A DNA stretch of 28,689 bases, from contig JAKSKC010000007.1 in assembly GCA_024401945.1 (NCBI GenBank), positions 1 through 28,689 of the forward strand, in the 5' to 3' direction. Below are positions 22,343-28,689 of the stretch, in pieces; position 1 is the first letter of the stretch, and each line of letters opens with the position of its first letter. The notes under the pieces are model-generated. The model did not search any database. It saw nothing but the letters and a program-made list of their open reading frames with translations, and was not told the DNA's origin. Both the position numbers and the translations under genes were made by a program. Source of the DNA: Bacteroidales bacterium. Lineage in GTDB: Bacteria > Bacteroidota > Bacteroidia > Bacteroidales > UBA932.

Positions 22343-23602
22343 CTACTTCACCCTCTTGAGATAAGGATAGAGGAAGTCCGCCATACGGAGGAATCCGAGG
22401 TCGGTCAGGTGACAGCCGTCCACCGTACCCTCGTGGTCCGGTCCGATGGCCGATCCCTGCATAGGGTCGAGAGGATTGTGCTTTCCACCTATCTCTATGT
22501 ATCTGAGATTCTTGTAGCCCTCCGCACGAAGCTTCCTGTAGGCATCGTACCACAGAGCATCCTCCCCGCTGACATCTTCAAAAGTACCGGCGTCTATCCA
22601 TTCATATGCATAAGGATAGTTGCTGATCATAAATACAGGCACGTCCGGATGGGCATCGGCGATAGTCTTGATGAAGGCCTCCGTGCTGTCCTTGACCGTC
22701 TGCTGGGTGCAGTTGCCGAGACAGTCGATGAGGTATGCACCTGCATCGATGCGGGCCATCTCCTCGGCCATTATCCTGTCCATCCTGCCGTTTCCGCTGA
22801 AACCGAGATTGACGAACTCACGCTTGAGTTTCCTTGAAAGGATATTGGTGAACACCATTCCCGGACGGGTGGCGCATCCTCCCTGGGTCACGCTGGTTCC
22901 GTATACAACAACAGGTTTGGTTGACTTTCCTCCAAAAGGATTGTTGCCAATGACTGTAGGCTGCTCCACAACAGCGCCTTCCTCAACTCCGATGGAAAGG
23001 TCTATGACTCCGTCGTATAGAGGGAAGAACATGACATAATCCCTCATCTGGCCGTTCATATTCCTTCTGAACACGTTGATTGACTCCTTGCCGTTAGGCT
23101 GTGCGGTTCCCACGAACCTCCACTCCCCGTCATTCAGGGCATAAAGGTCGAATCCGCAGATGCCGGTAGGAGTCATATGACTCATCCTGAAGTTGTTGAG
23201 CAATGTCCATCTGGCTCCGATGACCTTCGCGTTTGACCTGAAACGGATAGCGATGCCGGCACTGTTCTGTCCGAGATCCCATACAGCCTTTCTTACTTTC
23301 CCCTCGATCCTGGCCGGAAGACGGGTGAAATATCCGTCATTGACCGGGCCCTCCGATACCTTCTTCTCCGTAGCCTCGGCAGGCTTCTGCATATTGGCGT
23401 CGTACTCGGTGGCTCCCTTCACCTGGGCATCCTTGACCGCGCTTCCATCCCTCACACAATCCTGGAATCCCTGATTGACGAGTTTGAGACCCAGATCCCT
23501 GACATTGTAATACTTGAGTTCGGATGCCTTCTGGGCAAACGCTGTAGAACCCAGAACCGAAAGAACTGCGGCCAGAGCGGCCAAAAGAATGTTTTTTCTC
23601 AT
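22343..23602 (-). CDS. Secreted GxDLY-SGNH (GDSL-like) esterase
   Basis: The 419-residue protein has a signal peptide ending STAFAQ. An N-terminal beta-domain (about 30-215) carries the GFDLY motif (residues 150-154) of the GxDLY family. The SGNH hydrolase domain follows (about 228-419): block I VVYGTSVTQGG with Ser237, block II NLGFSGNG, DCLGNC around the Asn block, and the terminal DGCHLTD with the Asp and His. Members act as acetyl-esterases or lipases on polysaccharides. Compared with my memory of the family, there is an additional Lys/Ala-rich segment at about residues 50-85 before DGYFTRLP, probably a loop insertion. It is convergent with the C69 gene. Confidence 0.88.
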   Translation of the reverse strand: MRKNILLAALAAVLSVLGSTAFAQKASELKYYNVRDLGLKLVNQGFQDCVRDGSAVKDAQVKGATEYDANMQKPAEATEKKVSEGPVNDGYFTRLPARIEGKVRKAVWDLGQNSAGIAIRFRSNAKVIGARWTLLNNFRMSHMTPTGICGFDLYALNDGEWRFVGTAQPNGKESINVFRRNMNGQMRDYVMFFPLYDGVIDLSIGVEEGAVVEQPTVIGNNPFGGKSTKPVVVYGTSVTQGGCATRPGMVFTNILSRKLKREFVNLGFSGNGRMDRIMAEEMARIDAGAYLIDCLGNCTQQTVKDSTEAFIKTIADAHPDVPVFMISNYPYAYEWIDAGTFEDVSGEDALWYDAYRKLRAEGYKNLRYIEIGGKHNPLDPMQGSAIGPDHEGTVDGCHLTDLGFLRMADFLYPYLKRVK

Positions 23603-23710
23603 AAGAAATATGTTTCTGTTTGTTGGATTGATAAAGATAGATAAATTCTCTGATTCTTTTCCCTGAAAATTGAGTATCTTCGTGGAAATCTTAAAATTAA
23701 TCTCGGATTT

Positions 23711-24370
23711 ATGAAGTTATACAGAATCGCAGCCCTCTCAATTCTCCTTATGGCTGCTGTCACTTCCTGCAGGAACGGGAAATCAACGGACAAGTTTTGG
23801 GAATCGGTAATATCCTCCGCGCAGGAAGGGGACGCCAGTTCGCTGGTGCTCGTTAAGTGCACGGACGGAAGCAACGCCAGACTGGAGTACTACGTACGTT
23901 CTGAAAACGGGAAGCTCGAATTCAGGTCATCCTGTGACGGATTCATAGGCAAGAACGGTCTTGGAAAGACCATAGAGGGCGATTTTAAGACTCCGGAGGG
24001 GGAATTCTCAATACCGGCCGCGTTCGGTATCCTGGAGAATCCGGGAACGGAGCTTCCCTACATCGACGTCACCGAATCCATCTTCGCCTGCGACGATGAC
24101 TGCGAATATTACAGCCGGATTATCGATACTGCCGTTGTCCATCACAGCTGCAAAGGTGAGGATATGTCCAAGCTGGCACCGTCATACAACTACGGAGCCG
24201 TCATCAACTACAATCCTGAAAGAATCTATCCGAAGGGATGCAACATCTTCTTCCATTGCAGCGGGGACCATCCTTACACAGCGGGATGTGTGGCCTGTGA
24301 CGAGGATTTCATGAAGGATTTCCTCCAGACCTGCGGAAAGACACCTGAAATGAGCATTCACGCCGAATAG
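23711..24370 (+). CDS. YkuD-like L,D-transpeptidase-family lipoprotein
   Basis: The 219-residue protein has lipobox VTSC (Cys20). The catalytic domain spans about 65-215. GKTIEGDFKTPEGEFSIP is the usual substrate-side loop (K-T-P-x-G-x-F), and IFFHCSGDHPYTAGCVACDED carries His182 and the nucleophile Cys193 in the H-(n)-G-C-V pattern. L,D-transpeptidases crosslink peptidoglycan stems or attach proteins. The residue after the C-V pair is Ala-Cys rather than the common S/T-x-x-D/E, so substrate handling may differ. It is the first gene of an operon with the flippase (two-base gap) and cyclophilin. A -7-like TATCTTCG at 23675-23682 may drive it. Confidence 0.85.
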   Translation: MKLYRIAALSILLMAAVTSCRNGKSTDKFWESVISSAQEGDASSLVLVKCTDGSNARLEYYVRSENGKLEFRSSCDGFIGKNGLGKTIEGDFKTPEGEFSIPAAFGILENPGTELPYIDVTESIFACDDDCEYYSRIIDTAVVHHSCKGEDMSKLAPSYNYGAVINYNPERIYPKGCNIFFHCSGDHPYTAGCVACDEDFMKDFLQTCGKTPEMSIHAE

Positions 24371-24372
24371 AG

Positions 24373-25836
24373 ATGAACCTTAAATCACTGGCGAAAGACA
24401 CTGCCATATACGGTCTCAGCAGCATTGTGGGCAGATTCCTGAACTATCTGCTCATCATCCTGTACTCATATAAGATTCCGGCCGAAAGCGGCGGATACGG
24501 CATCGTGACCAATCTGTATGCCTGGACCGCCCTGCTGCTGGCGCTCCTCACCTTCGGGATGGAGACAACCTTCTTCCGCTTCGCGGGAAAGGAGAACGAG
24601 AACCCCGAGAACGTTTTCTCCACCTCACTGAAAATGGTGGGAGGAGCCGCTCTGGTATTTCTTGCCGCCATATTCTGCTTCCTCAAGCCGATAGCTGGCG
24701 CGCTGGGTTATTCCGCGCATCCGGAATACATCGCCTGTTTCGCCCTCATAACTGCCCTGGACGCTTTCCAAGCCATTATGTTCGTCAGGTTGCGGCAGCA
24801 GAAGAGACCGGTTAAATTCGTCTGTCTGAAACTGTCCTTCATCTTCGCCAGCATACTGCTCAACCTGTTCGTCTTCCTGGTGATGCCGCTGATGTTCGAC
24901 AGCTGCCCTGCCATCAGGGACGCCTTCGTAAGATATGACTACGGCGTAGGCTTCATCTTCTTCATAAACCTCATATGCACGGCCTGCGTCACTTTCGGAT
25001 TCATCCCCGAATTCAGAAGCATGAAACTGCGCTTTGACGGGAAACTGTGCAGGAGGATGCTCAAATACACCTGGCCGCTCCTTCTGCTGAGCCTCGTGGG
25101 TATTCTCAACCAGGTGGCGGACAAAATTCTCTTCCCTTACCTGATGCCGGGACAGGAAGGCAAGGTTCAACTGGGAATCTACGGAGCCTGCGTGAAGATT
25201 GCGATGATAATGTCCATGCTGGTGCAGGCCTTCCGCTATGCCTATGAACCGATCGTATTCGGAGAAGCCGGAAAACGCAACGGTGACAGGACCCTTGCCG
25301 ACGGAATGAAGTGGTTCATAATATTCTCGCTTCTGGCATATCTCACCGTCATCTTCTACCTGCCTCTGCTCAAGTACATCATCGGAGAGAGCTACTGGTC
25401 CGGGCTCGGGGTCGTGCCCGTAGTGATGCTGGCCGAACTGTTCATGGGTATCTACTTCAACCTGTCGTTCTGGTACAAGCTGACGGACCAGACCTGGTGG
25501 GGGGCTATCATCAACACGATAGCCGTAGCGATTATGATTTCCGTGAACGTTATCTTCGTGCCGCGCATCGGATACTGGGCCTGTGCATGGGGAGGACTTG
25601 CGGGGTACGGCACGGCTATGCTCATCAGCTGGACACTGGGTAGAAAGAAGTATCCTGTAGCCTATGATTTGAAGACCATCGGGATGTTCACCCTGCTTGC
25701 CGCAGTACTGTTCCTGGCCGGCACCTTCCTGGGCAGGACATCATTGCCTTCAGCGGCAGTGCTGGTTATCAACACCTTCCTGCTCGGCATATACTGCCTT
25801 TTCATCTGGAAAAACCTGAAAAAATCAAGAATATGA
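24373..25836 (+). CDS. Polysaccharide flippase (Wzx/MATE-like, MOP superfamily)
   Basis: The 487-residue integral membrane protein has about 12-14 hydrophobic helices spread evenly along its length. It opens MNLKSLAKDTAIYGLSSIVGRFLNYLL, the N-terminal helix typical of polysaccharide-biosynthesis flippases, followed by YGIVTNLYAWTALLLALLTFGMETTFFRF and, later, RMLKYTWPLLLLSLVGILNQVADK, which is diagnostic of the family. It presumably flips a lipid-linked oligosaccharide across the inner membrane. The cargo cannot be told because no glycosyltransferases flank it. It overlaps the cyclophilin gene by four bases (ATGA 25833-25836). Confidence 0.92.
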   Translation: MNLKSLAKDTAIYGLSSIVGRFLNYLLIILYSYKIPAESGGYGIVTNLYAWTALLLALLTFGMETTFFRFAGKENENPENVFSTSLKMVGGAALVFLAAIFCFLKPIAGALGYSAHPEYIACFALITALDAFQAIMFVRLRQQKRPVKFVCLKLSFIFASILLNLFVFLVMPLMFDSCPAIRDAFVRYDYGVGFIFFINLICTACVTFGFIPEFRSMKLRFDGKLCRRMLKYTWPLLLLSLVGILNQVADKILFPYLMPGQEGKVQLGIYGACVKIAMIMSMLVQAFRYAYEPIVFGEAGKRNGDRTLADGMKWFIIFSLLAYLTVIFYLPLLKYIIGESYWSGLGVVPVVMLAELFMGIYFNLSFWYKLTDQTWWGAIINTIAVAIMISVNVIFVPRIGYWACAWGGLAGYGTAMLISWTLGRKKYPVAYDLKTIGMFTLLAAVLFLAGTFLGRTSLPSAAVLVINTFLLGIYCLFIWKNLKKSRI

Positions 25837-26507
25837 GAAAGATCTTTTTTGCAATGGCGGCGCTCGCGCTGCTTGCATTGCTCGCAGGCTGCAAACAGAC
25901 AGCCAGGACCGAAACCGAAACCACCGAGGCCAAACCTATTGACGAGATTCAACCAGTAAAGGAGACACCGGAACTTATGGACACAGTCAAGACACTTCCA
26001 GAGGAACCTCTGTTCGACATTGTCACCTCATTTGGAACAATTACAGTCAAGCTCTACAAGAACACTCCGAAGCACAGGGACAATTTTGCCAAGCTTGCCA
26101 TGGCGGGCTATTACGACAACCTGCTCTTCCACAGGGTGATCAACGGCTTCATGATCCAGGGAGGAGACCCTCTCACCAAATATCCTGAAGCAAGCGACCG
26201 TTTCGGAACGGGCGGCCCGGGATACACCGTCCCTGCAGAGATACTTCCGGAGTACAATCACAAGAAAGGAGCCCTTGCGGCTGCCAGAATCGGTGATACA
26301 GCCAATCCTATGAGGGAATCATCAGGATCCCAGTTCTATATCGTCCAGAACCCTCAGACCTGCGCTCAGCTCGATGGAGCCTACACCGTTTACGGAGAGA
26401 CGGTCAGCGGTATCGAAGTAATCGACAAGATTGCTGCGGTCAAGACCCTTCCTAACGACAGGCCTGCCGAGGATGTCCGCATCATCAAAGTAAAATTGCA
26501 CGAATAA
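25833..26507 (+). CDS. Cyclophilin-type peptidyl-prolyl isomerase lipoprotein
   Basis: The 224-residue protein has lipobox LLAGC (Cys20), then a Thr/Glu-rich spacer to about residue 50. The cyclophilin domain (about 55-222) follows: FGTITVKLYKNTPKHRDNFAKLA, LLFHRVINGFMIQGGDP (catalytic Arg and Phe/Gln of the family), RESSGSQFYIVQNPQ and GAYTVYGETVSGIEVIDKIA. It catalyses proline isomerisation on folding proteins in the periplasm or at the membrane. It is translationally coupled to the flippase by the ATGA overlap and is the last gene of the unit that starts with the L,D-transpeptidase. A hairpin terminator follows at 26616-26649. Confidence 0.95.
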   Translation: MRKIFFAMAALALLALLAGCKQTARTETETTEAKPIDEIQPVKETPELMDTVKTLPEEPLFDIVTSFGTITVKLYKNTPKHRDNFAKLAMAGYYDNLLFHRVINGFMIQGGDPLTKYPEASDRFGTGGPGYTVPAEILPEYNHKKGALAAARIGDTANPMRESSGSQFYIVQNPQTCAQLDGAYTVYGETVSGIEVIDKIAAVKTLPNDRPAEDVRIIKVKLHE

Positions 26508-26549
26508 TTTAGAATTTGTTTTGAAATAATTCTTATATTCCCGTCAACT

Positions 26550-26566
26550 TTGGCACGGCTCTTGAA
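26550..26566 (+). promoter_or_regulatory. Sigma-54-like promoter element
   Basis: TTGGCACG at 26550-26557 plus TTGAA at 26562-26566 match the -24/-12 consensus TGGCACG-N4-TTGC, with one mismatch at the -12 dinucleotide (GA for GC). The spacing between the GG and the second block is the canonical one. It lies in the non-coding gap between the cyclophilin and GH20 genes, pointing rightward at a hairpin terminator. Confidence 0.5.
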
Positions 26567-26575
26567 TATATGGAA

Positions 26576-26655
26576 AATCGAATAGTTTTTTCATAGGTTA
26601 AATTTTAGGTTATAGGTTGATGGCCCCGATGTGAATCGAGGCCATCAACTGTTTT
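26576..26655 (+). ncRNA. Candidate small RNA in the cyclophilin-GH20 gap
   Basis: If the sigma-54-like element works, transcription would start about 12 bases beyond it (near 26576) and end at the hairpin at 26616-26649, giving about 80 bases without an open frame. The body contains AGGTT three times (26595, 26607, 26614). This is predicted only from the promoter-like and terminator pair; the 3' UTR of the cyclophilin mRNA is the simpler reading. Confidence 0.3.
26616..26649. terminator. Strong hairpin terminator between convergent genes
   Basis: GTTGATGGCC (26616-26625) pairs perfectly with GGCCATCAAC (26640-26649). An inner CGAT/ATCG continues the stem across one mismatch to a GTGA loop. 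TGTTTTA follows on the plus strand, so it suits the cyclophilin unit. The GH20 stop codon lies at 26654, so leftward transcripts also meet it. Confidence 0.85.
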
Positions 26656-28150
26656 ATTCCAATTCCTTGCAATAATTGTATCCCATTCTGTCCAGAACCG
26701 TGAACTCGTGCGACTTGAGAACGTTCAGGAAGCGGTCGTAATCCCTGTTCTCCTCACTGCACCACTGTACTTCGCACAGGGCCAGCATACGCGGAAGAAG
26801 CATATACTCTAGATGTGAGTCGGAGGATATGTATTCCGTCCACAGGTTGGACTGGACGCCCAGGATATGCTTCTGCTGCTCCTGGTTGAGTCCTGCATAA
26901 GGATCGAAGCTGTAGACCTTGCTTATAGGCAGATATCCGCCGATACCGAACGGCTGCGCTTCCTTGTCCTTCAACTGATAGAAATCGAAATAGCAGTAGT
27001 CCGTAGGCGTCATTATGACATCAAAGCCCATCTTTGCAGCCTTGATTCCCCCCTTGGTGCCTCTCCAGCTCATGACCGTGGCACCCTCGGAGAGTTCTCC
27101 CTCAAGGATCTCATCCCATCCTATTATCTTCTTTCCCTTGCTCTCGAGGAACTTCTGCATCCTGTAGGTGACATAGTTCTGCAGGCGCTGCTCGGCCGTC
27201 GCGGCGGCATCGCCCTTCAATCCGAGTTCCGCGATCTTGGCCTGGCACAGAGGACAGTTCTTCCATTCATCCTTCGGGCACTCATCCCCTCCTATGTGGA
27301 TATACTCCGAAGGGAAGAGGTCGGCGACTTCTCCGAGGACATCCTCGAGGAATTTCAAGGTGTTCTCCTTTCCCGGGCAAAGGACCTGGCTGGCTACTCC
27401 CCATCTTGTCCAGACCTCGTAAGGACCGCCCGAACAGCCGAGTTCAGGATATGAAGCGAGAGCTGCAAGCATATGTCCGGGAAGATCTATCTCCGGTATG
27501 ATTGTTATTCCCCTCTGCGAAGCATATTCAATCACTTCACGCACCTGCTCCTGGGTATAGAATCCGCCATAGCGGATACCGTCGTGGGTACTGAAATCCT
27601 TCTTCACCGCCGTTCCCTTGCGGAAGGCGCCTATCTCGGTGAGGCGCGGATATTTCCTGATCTCGATCCTCCATCCCTGGTCATCGGTAAGATGCCAGTG
27701 CAGCCTGTTGAGCTTGTAGGCCGCCATTACATCTATGTATCTCTTGACCTCGTCCACGCTGCGGAAATGACGTGAAACATCCAGATGCATCCCCCTGTAA
27801 GCGAATCTCGGACTGTCCTTTATGGTGCAGCAAGGAAGCGCCCATCTGGCCTTGTAATTCGGAGTGTTTCCGTAAATATCGACCGGAAGCAGCTGCTTGA
27901 TGGTCTGGATTGCATACAGGAATCCGTTGGAATCGGAGGCCTTCACAAGAGCGGAGTTCCCGCTCACCTTGATGCAGTAGCCCTCTGCGGGTATGGAGCT
28001 GTCCATCAGGAACACGAATCCCTTGATCTTTCCGGATTCGGCCGAGGACTGGAGCCCGATGGACTTCGCGACCGTACTGCGCTTGTCACATACGAGACTG
28101 AGATGCTCCGCGAAGACCTCAATCTGATTGAGGGCCTGCTGCGTAAGCAT
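26654..28150 (-). CDS. GH20 beta-N-acetylhexosaminidase, N-terminus missing
   Basis: The 498-residue frame (ATG at 28150) carries the GH20 N-terminal helper domain from about residue 5 to 105, then the catalytic TIM barrel: RGMHLDVSRHFRSV, LNRLHWHLTDDQGWRIEI, IIPEIDLPGHM and HIGGDECPKDEW with the catalytic pair Asp289-Glu290. Bacteroidales GH20 proteins normally start with a signal peptide and about 30 further residues. Here the frame before residue 1 reads LILRHRLAQ back to a TGA at about 28177, with no signal. The gene is therefore cut off near 28150-28177, consistent with a junction in the DNA. It hydrolyses terminal GlcNAc or GalNAc from glycans; without a signal it would not be exported. 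Confidence 0.9.
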   Translation of the reverse strand: MLTQQALNQIEVFAEHLSLVCDKRSTVAKSIGLQSSAESGKIKGFVFLMDSSIPAEGYCIKVSGNSALVKASDSNGFLYAIQTIKQLLPVDIYGNTPNYKARWALPCCTIKDSPRFAYRGMHLDVSRHFRSVDEVKRYIDVMAAYKLNRLHWHLTDDQGWRIEIRKYPRLTEIGAFRKGTAVKKDFSTHDGIRYGGFYTQEQVREVIEYASQRGITIIPEIDLPGHMLAALASYPELGCSGGPYEVWTRWGVASQVLCPGKENTLKFLEDVLGEVADLFPSEYIHIGGDECPKDEWKNCPLCQAKIAELGLKGDAAATAEQRLQNYVTYRMQKFLESKGKKIIGWDEILEGELSEGATVMSWRGTKGGIKAAKMGFDVIMTPTDYCYFDFYQLKDKEAQPFGIGGYLPISKVYSFDPYAGLNQEQQKHILGVQSNLWTEYISSDSHLEYMLLPRMLALCEVQWCSEENRDYDRFLNVLKSHEFTVLDRMGYNYCKELE

Positions 28151-28196
28151 CTGAGCTAAGCGGTGCCGGAGAATAAGTCACCGTAAATAACCGACA

Positions 28197-28244
28197 AAAA
28201 GAGGCATATCAGCCGGCTGCGTACCGTACTGATATGCCTCTTTT
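28197..28244. terminator. Perfect 16-bp hairpin terminator
   Basis: AAAAGAGGCATATCAG (28197-28212) pairs perfectly with 28229-28244, with a 16-base loop. The right arm ends in TTTT and the left arm begins with AAAA, so it can work both ways. It lies between the cut-off GH20 and rsmH genes and probably belongs to the right-hand (Firmicutes-like) DNA, ending the gene upstream of rsmH there. Confidence 0.8.
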
Positions 28245-28274
28245 GGCAGTAGATAGGAGAAAGGGAGGAAAAGC

Positions 28275-28689
28275 ATGACAGACGAACCGAAGGAAAATGC
28301 TGTGCCGCATAAGCGCCGTCCGCATTACAGCGGCAAATATCCGCGGCACTTTGCGGAAAAATACAAGGAGCTGAACCCGGAAAAATACGGCGATATGGCC
28401 GAGCATATCATCGGCAAGGGCGGCACTCCGGCGGGGACACATCTGCCCATCATGGTCGAGGAAATATTGGATGTGCTGAAAATTCAGCCCGGCGAGCAGG
28501 GCTACGATGCCACCTTAGGCTACGGCGGACATACCTCGCGCATGCTGGCGGTGCTGAATCATACCGGGCGGCTCTACTCCGGCGATGCGGACCCGCTGGA
28601 GCTGGCCAAGACCACCGCGCGTCTCAGGGCACAGGGCTGGACCGAGGAGGATTTCGTGCCGCGGCACATGAACTTTGCGCAGCTGGACA
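28275..28689 (+). CDS. rsmH: 16S rRNA (cytosine(1402)-N(4))-methyltransferase, partial
   Basis: The first 138 codons are present and the gene runs off the right edge. After a basic N-terminal extension (RRPHYSGKYPRHFAEKYKEL, then NPEKYGDMAEHIIGKGGTPAG), RsmH motifs follow: THLPIMVEEILDVL, GYDATLGYGGHTSRML (the SAM-binding D-x-T-x-G-x-GGH loop) and GRLYSGDADPLEL. RsmH methylates C1402 of 16S rRNA in the decoding centre. The extended N-terminus and the GYGGHT variant resemble, from memory, the longer RsmH type of Clostridia rather than a Bacteroidales dcw-cluster RsmH. AGGGAGG (28263-28268 region) six bases before the ATG is a strong Shine-Dalgarno, unlike the other genes here. Confidence 0.88.
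   Translation, partial: MTDEPKENAVPHKRRPHYSGKYPRHFAEKYKELNPEKYGDMAEHIIGKGGTPAGTHLPIMVEEILDVLKIQPGEQGYDATLGYGGHTSRMLAVLNHTGRLYSGDADPLELAKTTARLRAQGWTEEDFVPRHMNFAQLD

Noticed and set aside
28197..28244. Inverted repeat as an insertion-sequence end or attachment site
   Set aside because: The perfect arms with terminal A and T runs fit a terminator, and no transposase, integrase or target duplication is nearby.
28209..28442. Minus-strand 77-codon frame across the rsmH start
   Set aside because: It is antisense to the motif-rich rsmH frame and has no homology features.

Overview
The window looks like a chromosomal segment of a gut-type member of the Bacteroidales (Bacteroidota). The evidence is many MKK/MKR-type signal peptides and lipoboxes, several copies of the Bacteroidota promoter elements (-7 TAnnTTTG, -33 TTTG), A-rich rather than Shine-Dalgarno leaders, and marker families of that order: a parvulin/parvulin/OstA periplasmic gene run, a GxDLY-SGNH esterase, PepSY-like and BspA-type fragments and C69 peptidases. 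I cannot place it to genus. Both ends lie inside genes.

Layout. Bases 3-125 hold the last 40 codons of a HAD-like lipoprotein whose full-length paralogue lies at 8029-9483. A leftward unit (3085 to 194) carries a small Cys-rich lipoprotein, an ECF sigma factor, a membrane-anchored protein with an outer-membrane-barrel-like C-terminus, and a YdeI/OmdA-family protein. A rightward set follows (3209-8018): CE1-type esterase, truncated C69 peptidase, Ntn-type linear-amide hydrolase lipoprotein, internally deleted BspA-like fragment, prolyl-tRNA editing domain protein, HD phosphohydrolase and PepSY-like protein. A tight leftward envelope operon (14492 to 8029) encodes two parvulin-type chaperones, a very long OstA-like protein with a repeat-rich insert, and the HAD lipoprotein. 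From 14533 rightward come an NlpC/P60 hydrolase, a small helical protein, ispF and a tRNA-Gln(CTG). An S41 peptidase and a TetR regulator diverge from a palindromic promoter region. Then come a secreted protein of unknown function, a lactonase-type propeller, a C69 dipeptidase, an SGNH esterase, an operon of L,D-transpeptidase-like protein, flippase and cyclophilin, and a GH20 hexosaminidase.

Functionally this is mostly envelope work: LPS export, outer-membrane protein folding, peptidoglycan hydrolysis or crosslinking, and secreted hydrolases acting on glycans, esters and peptides.

Points that stand out are two interleaved divergent promoters with identical 11-bp geometry (3142-3176 and 17800-17834), a sigma-54-like element followed by a terminator in a non-coding gap (26550-26655, a candidate small RNA), a terminator abutting the ispF start codon, several decayed or rearranged genes, and a sharp change of character at about 28150-28200. 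There the GH20 gene loses its N-terminus and a Clostridia-like rsmH with a strong Shine-Dalgarno begins, which suggests an assembly chimera or a recent foreign junction.
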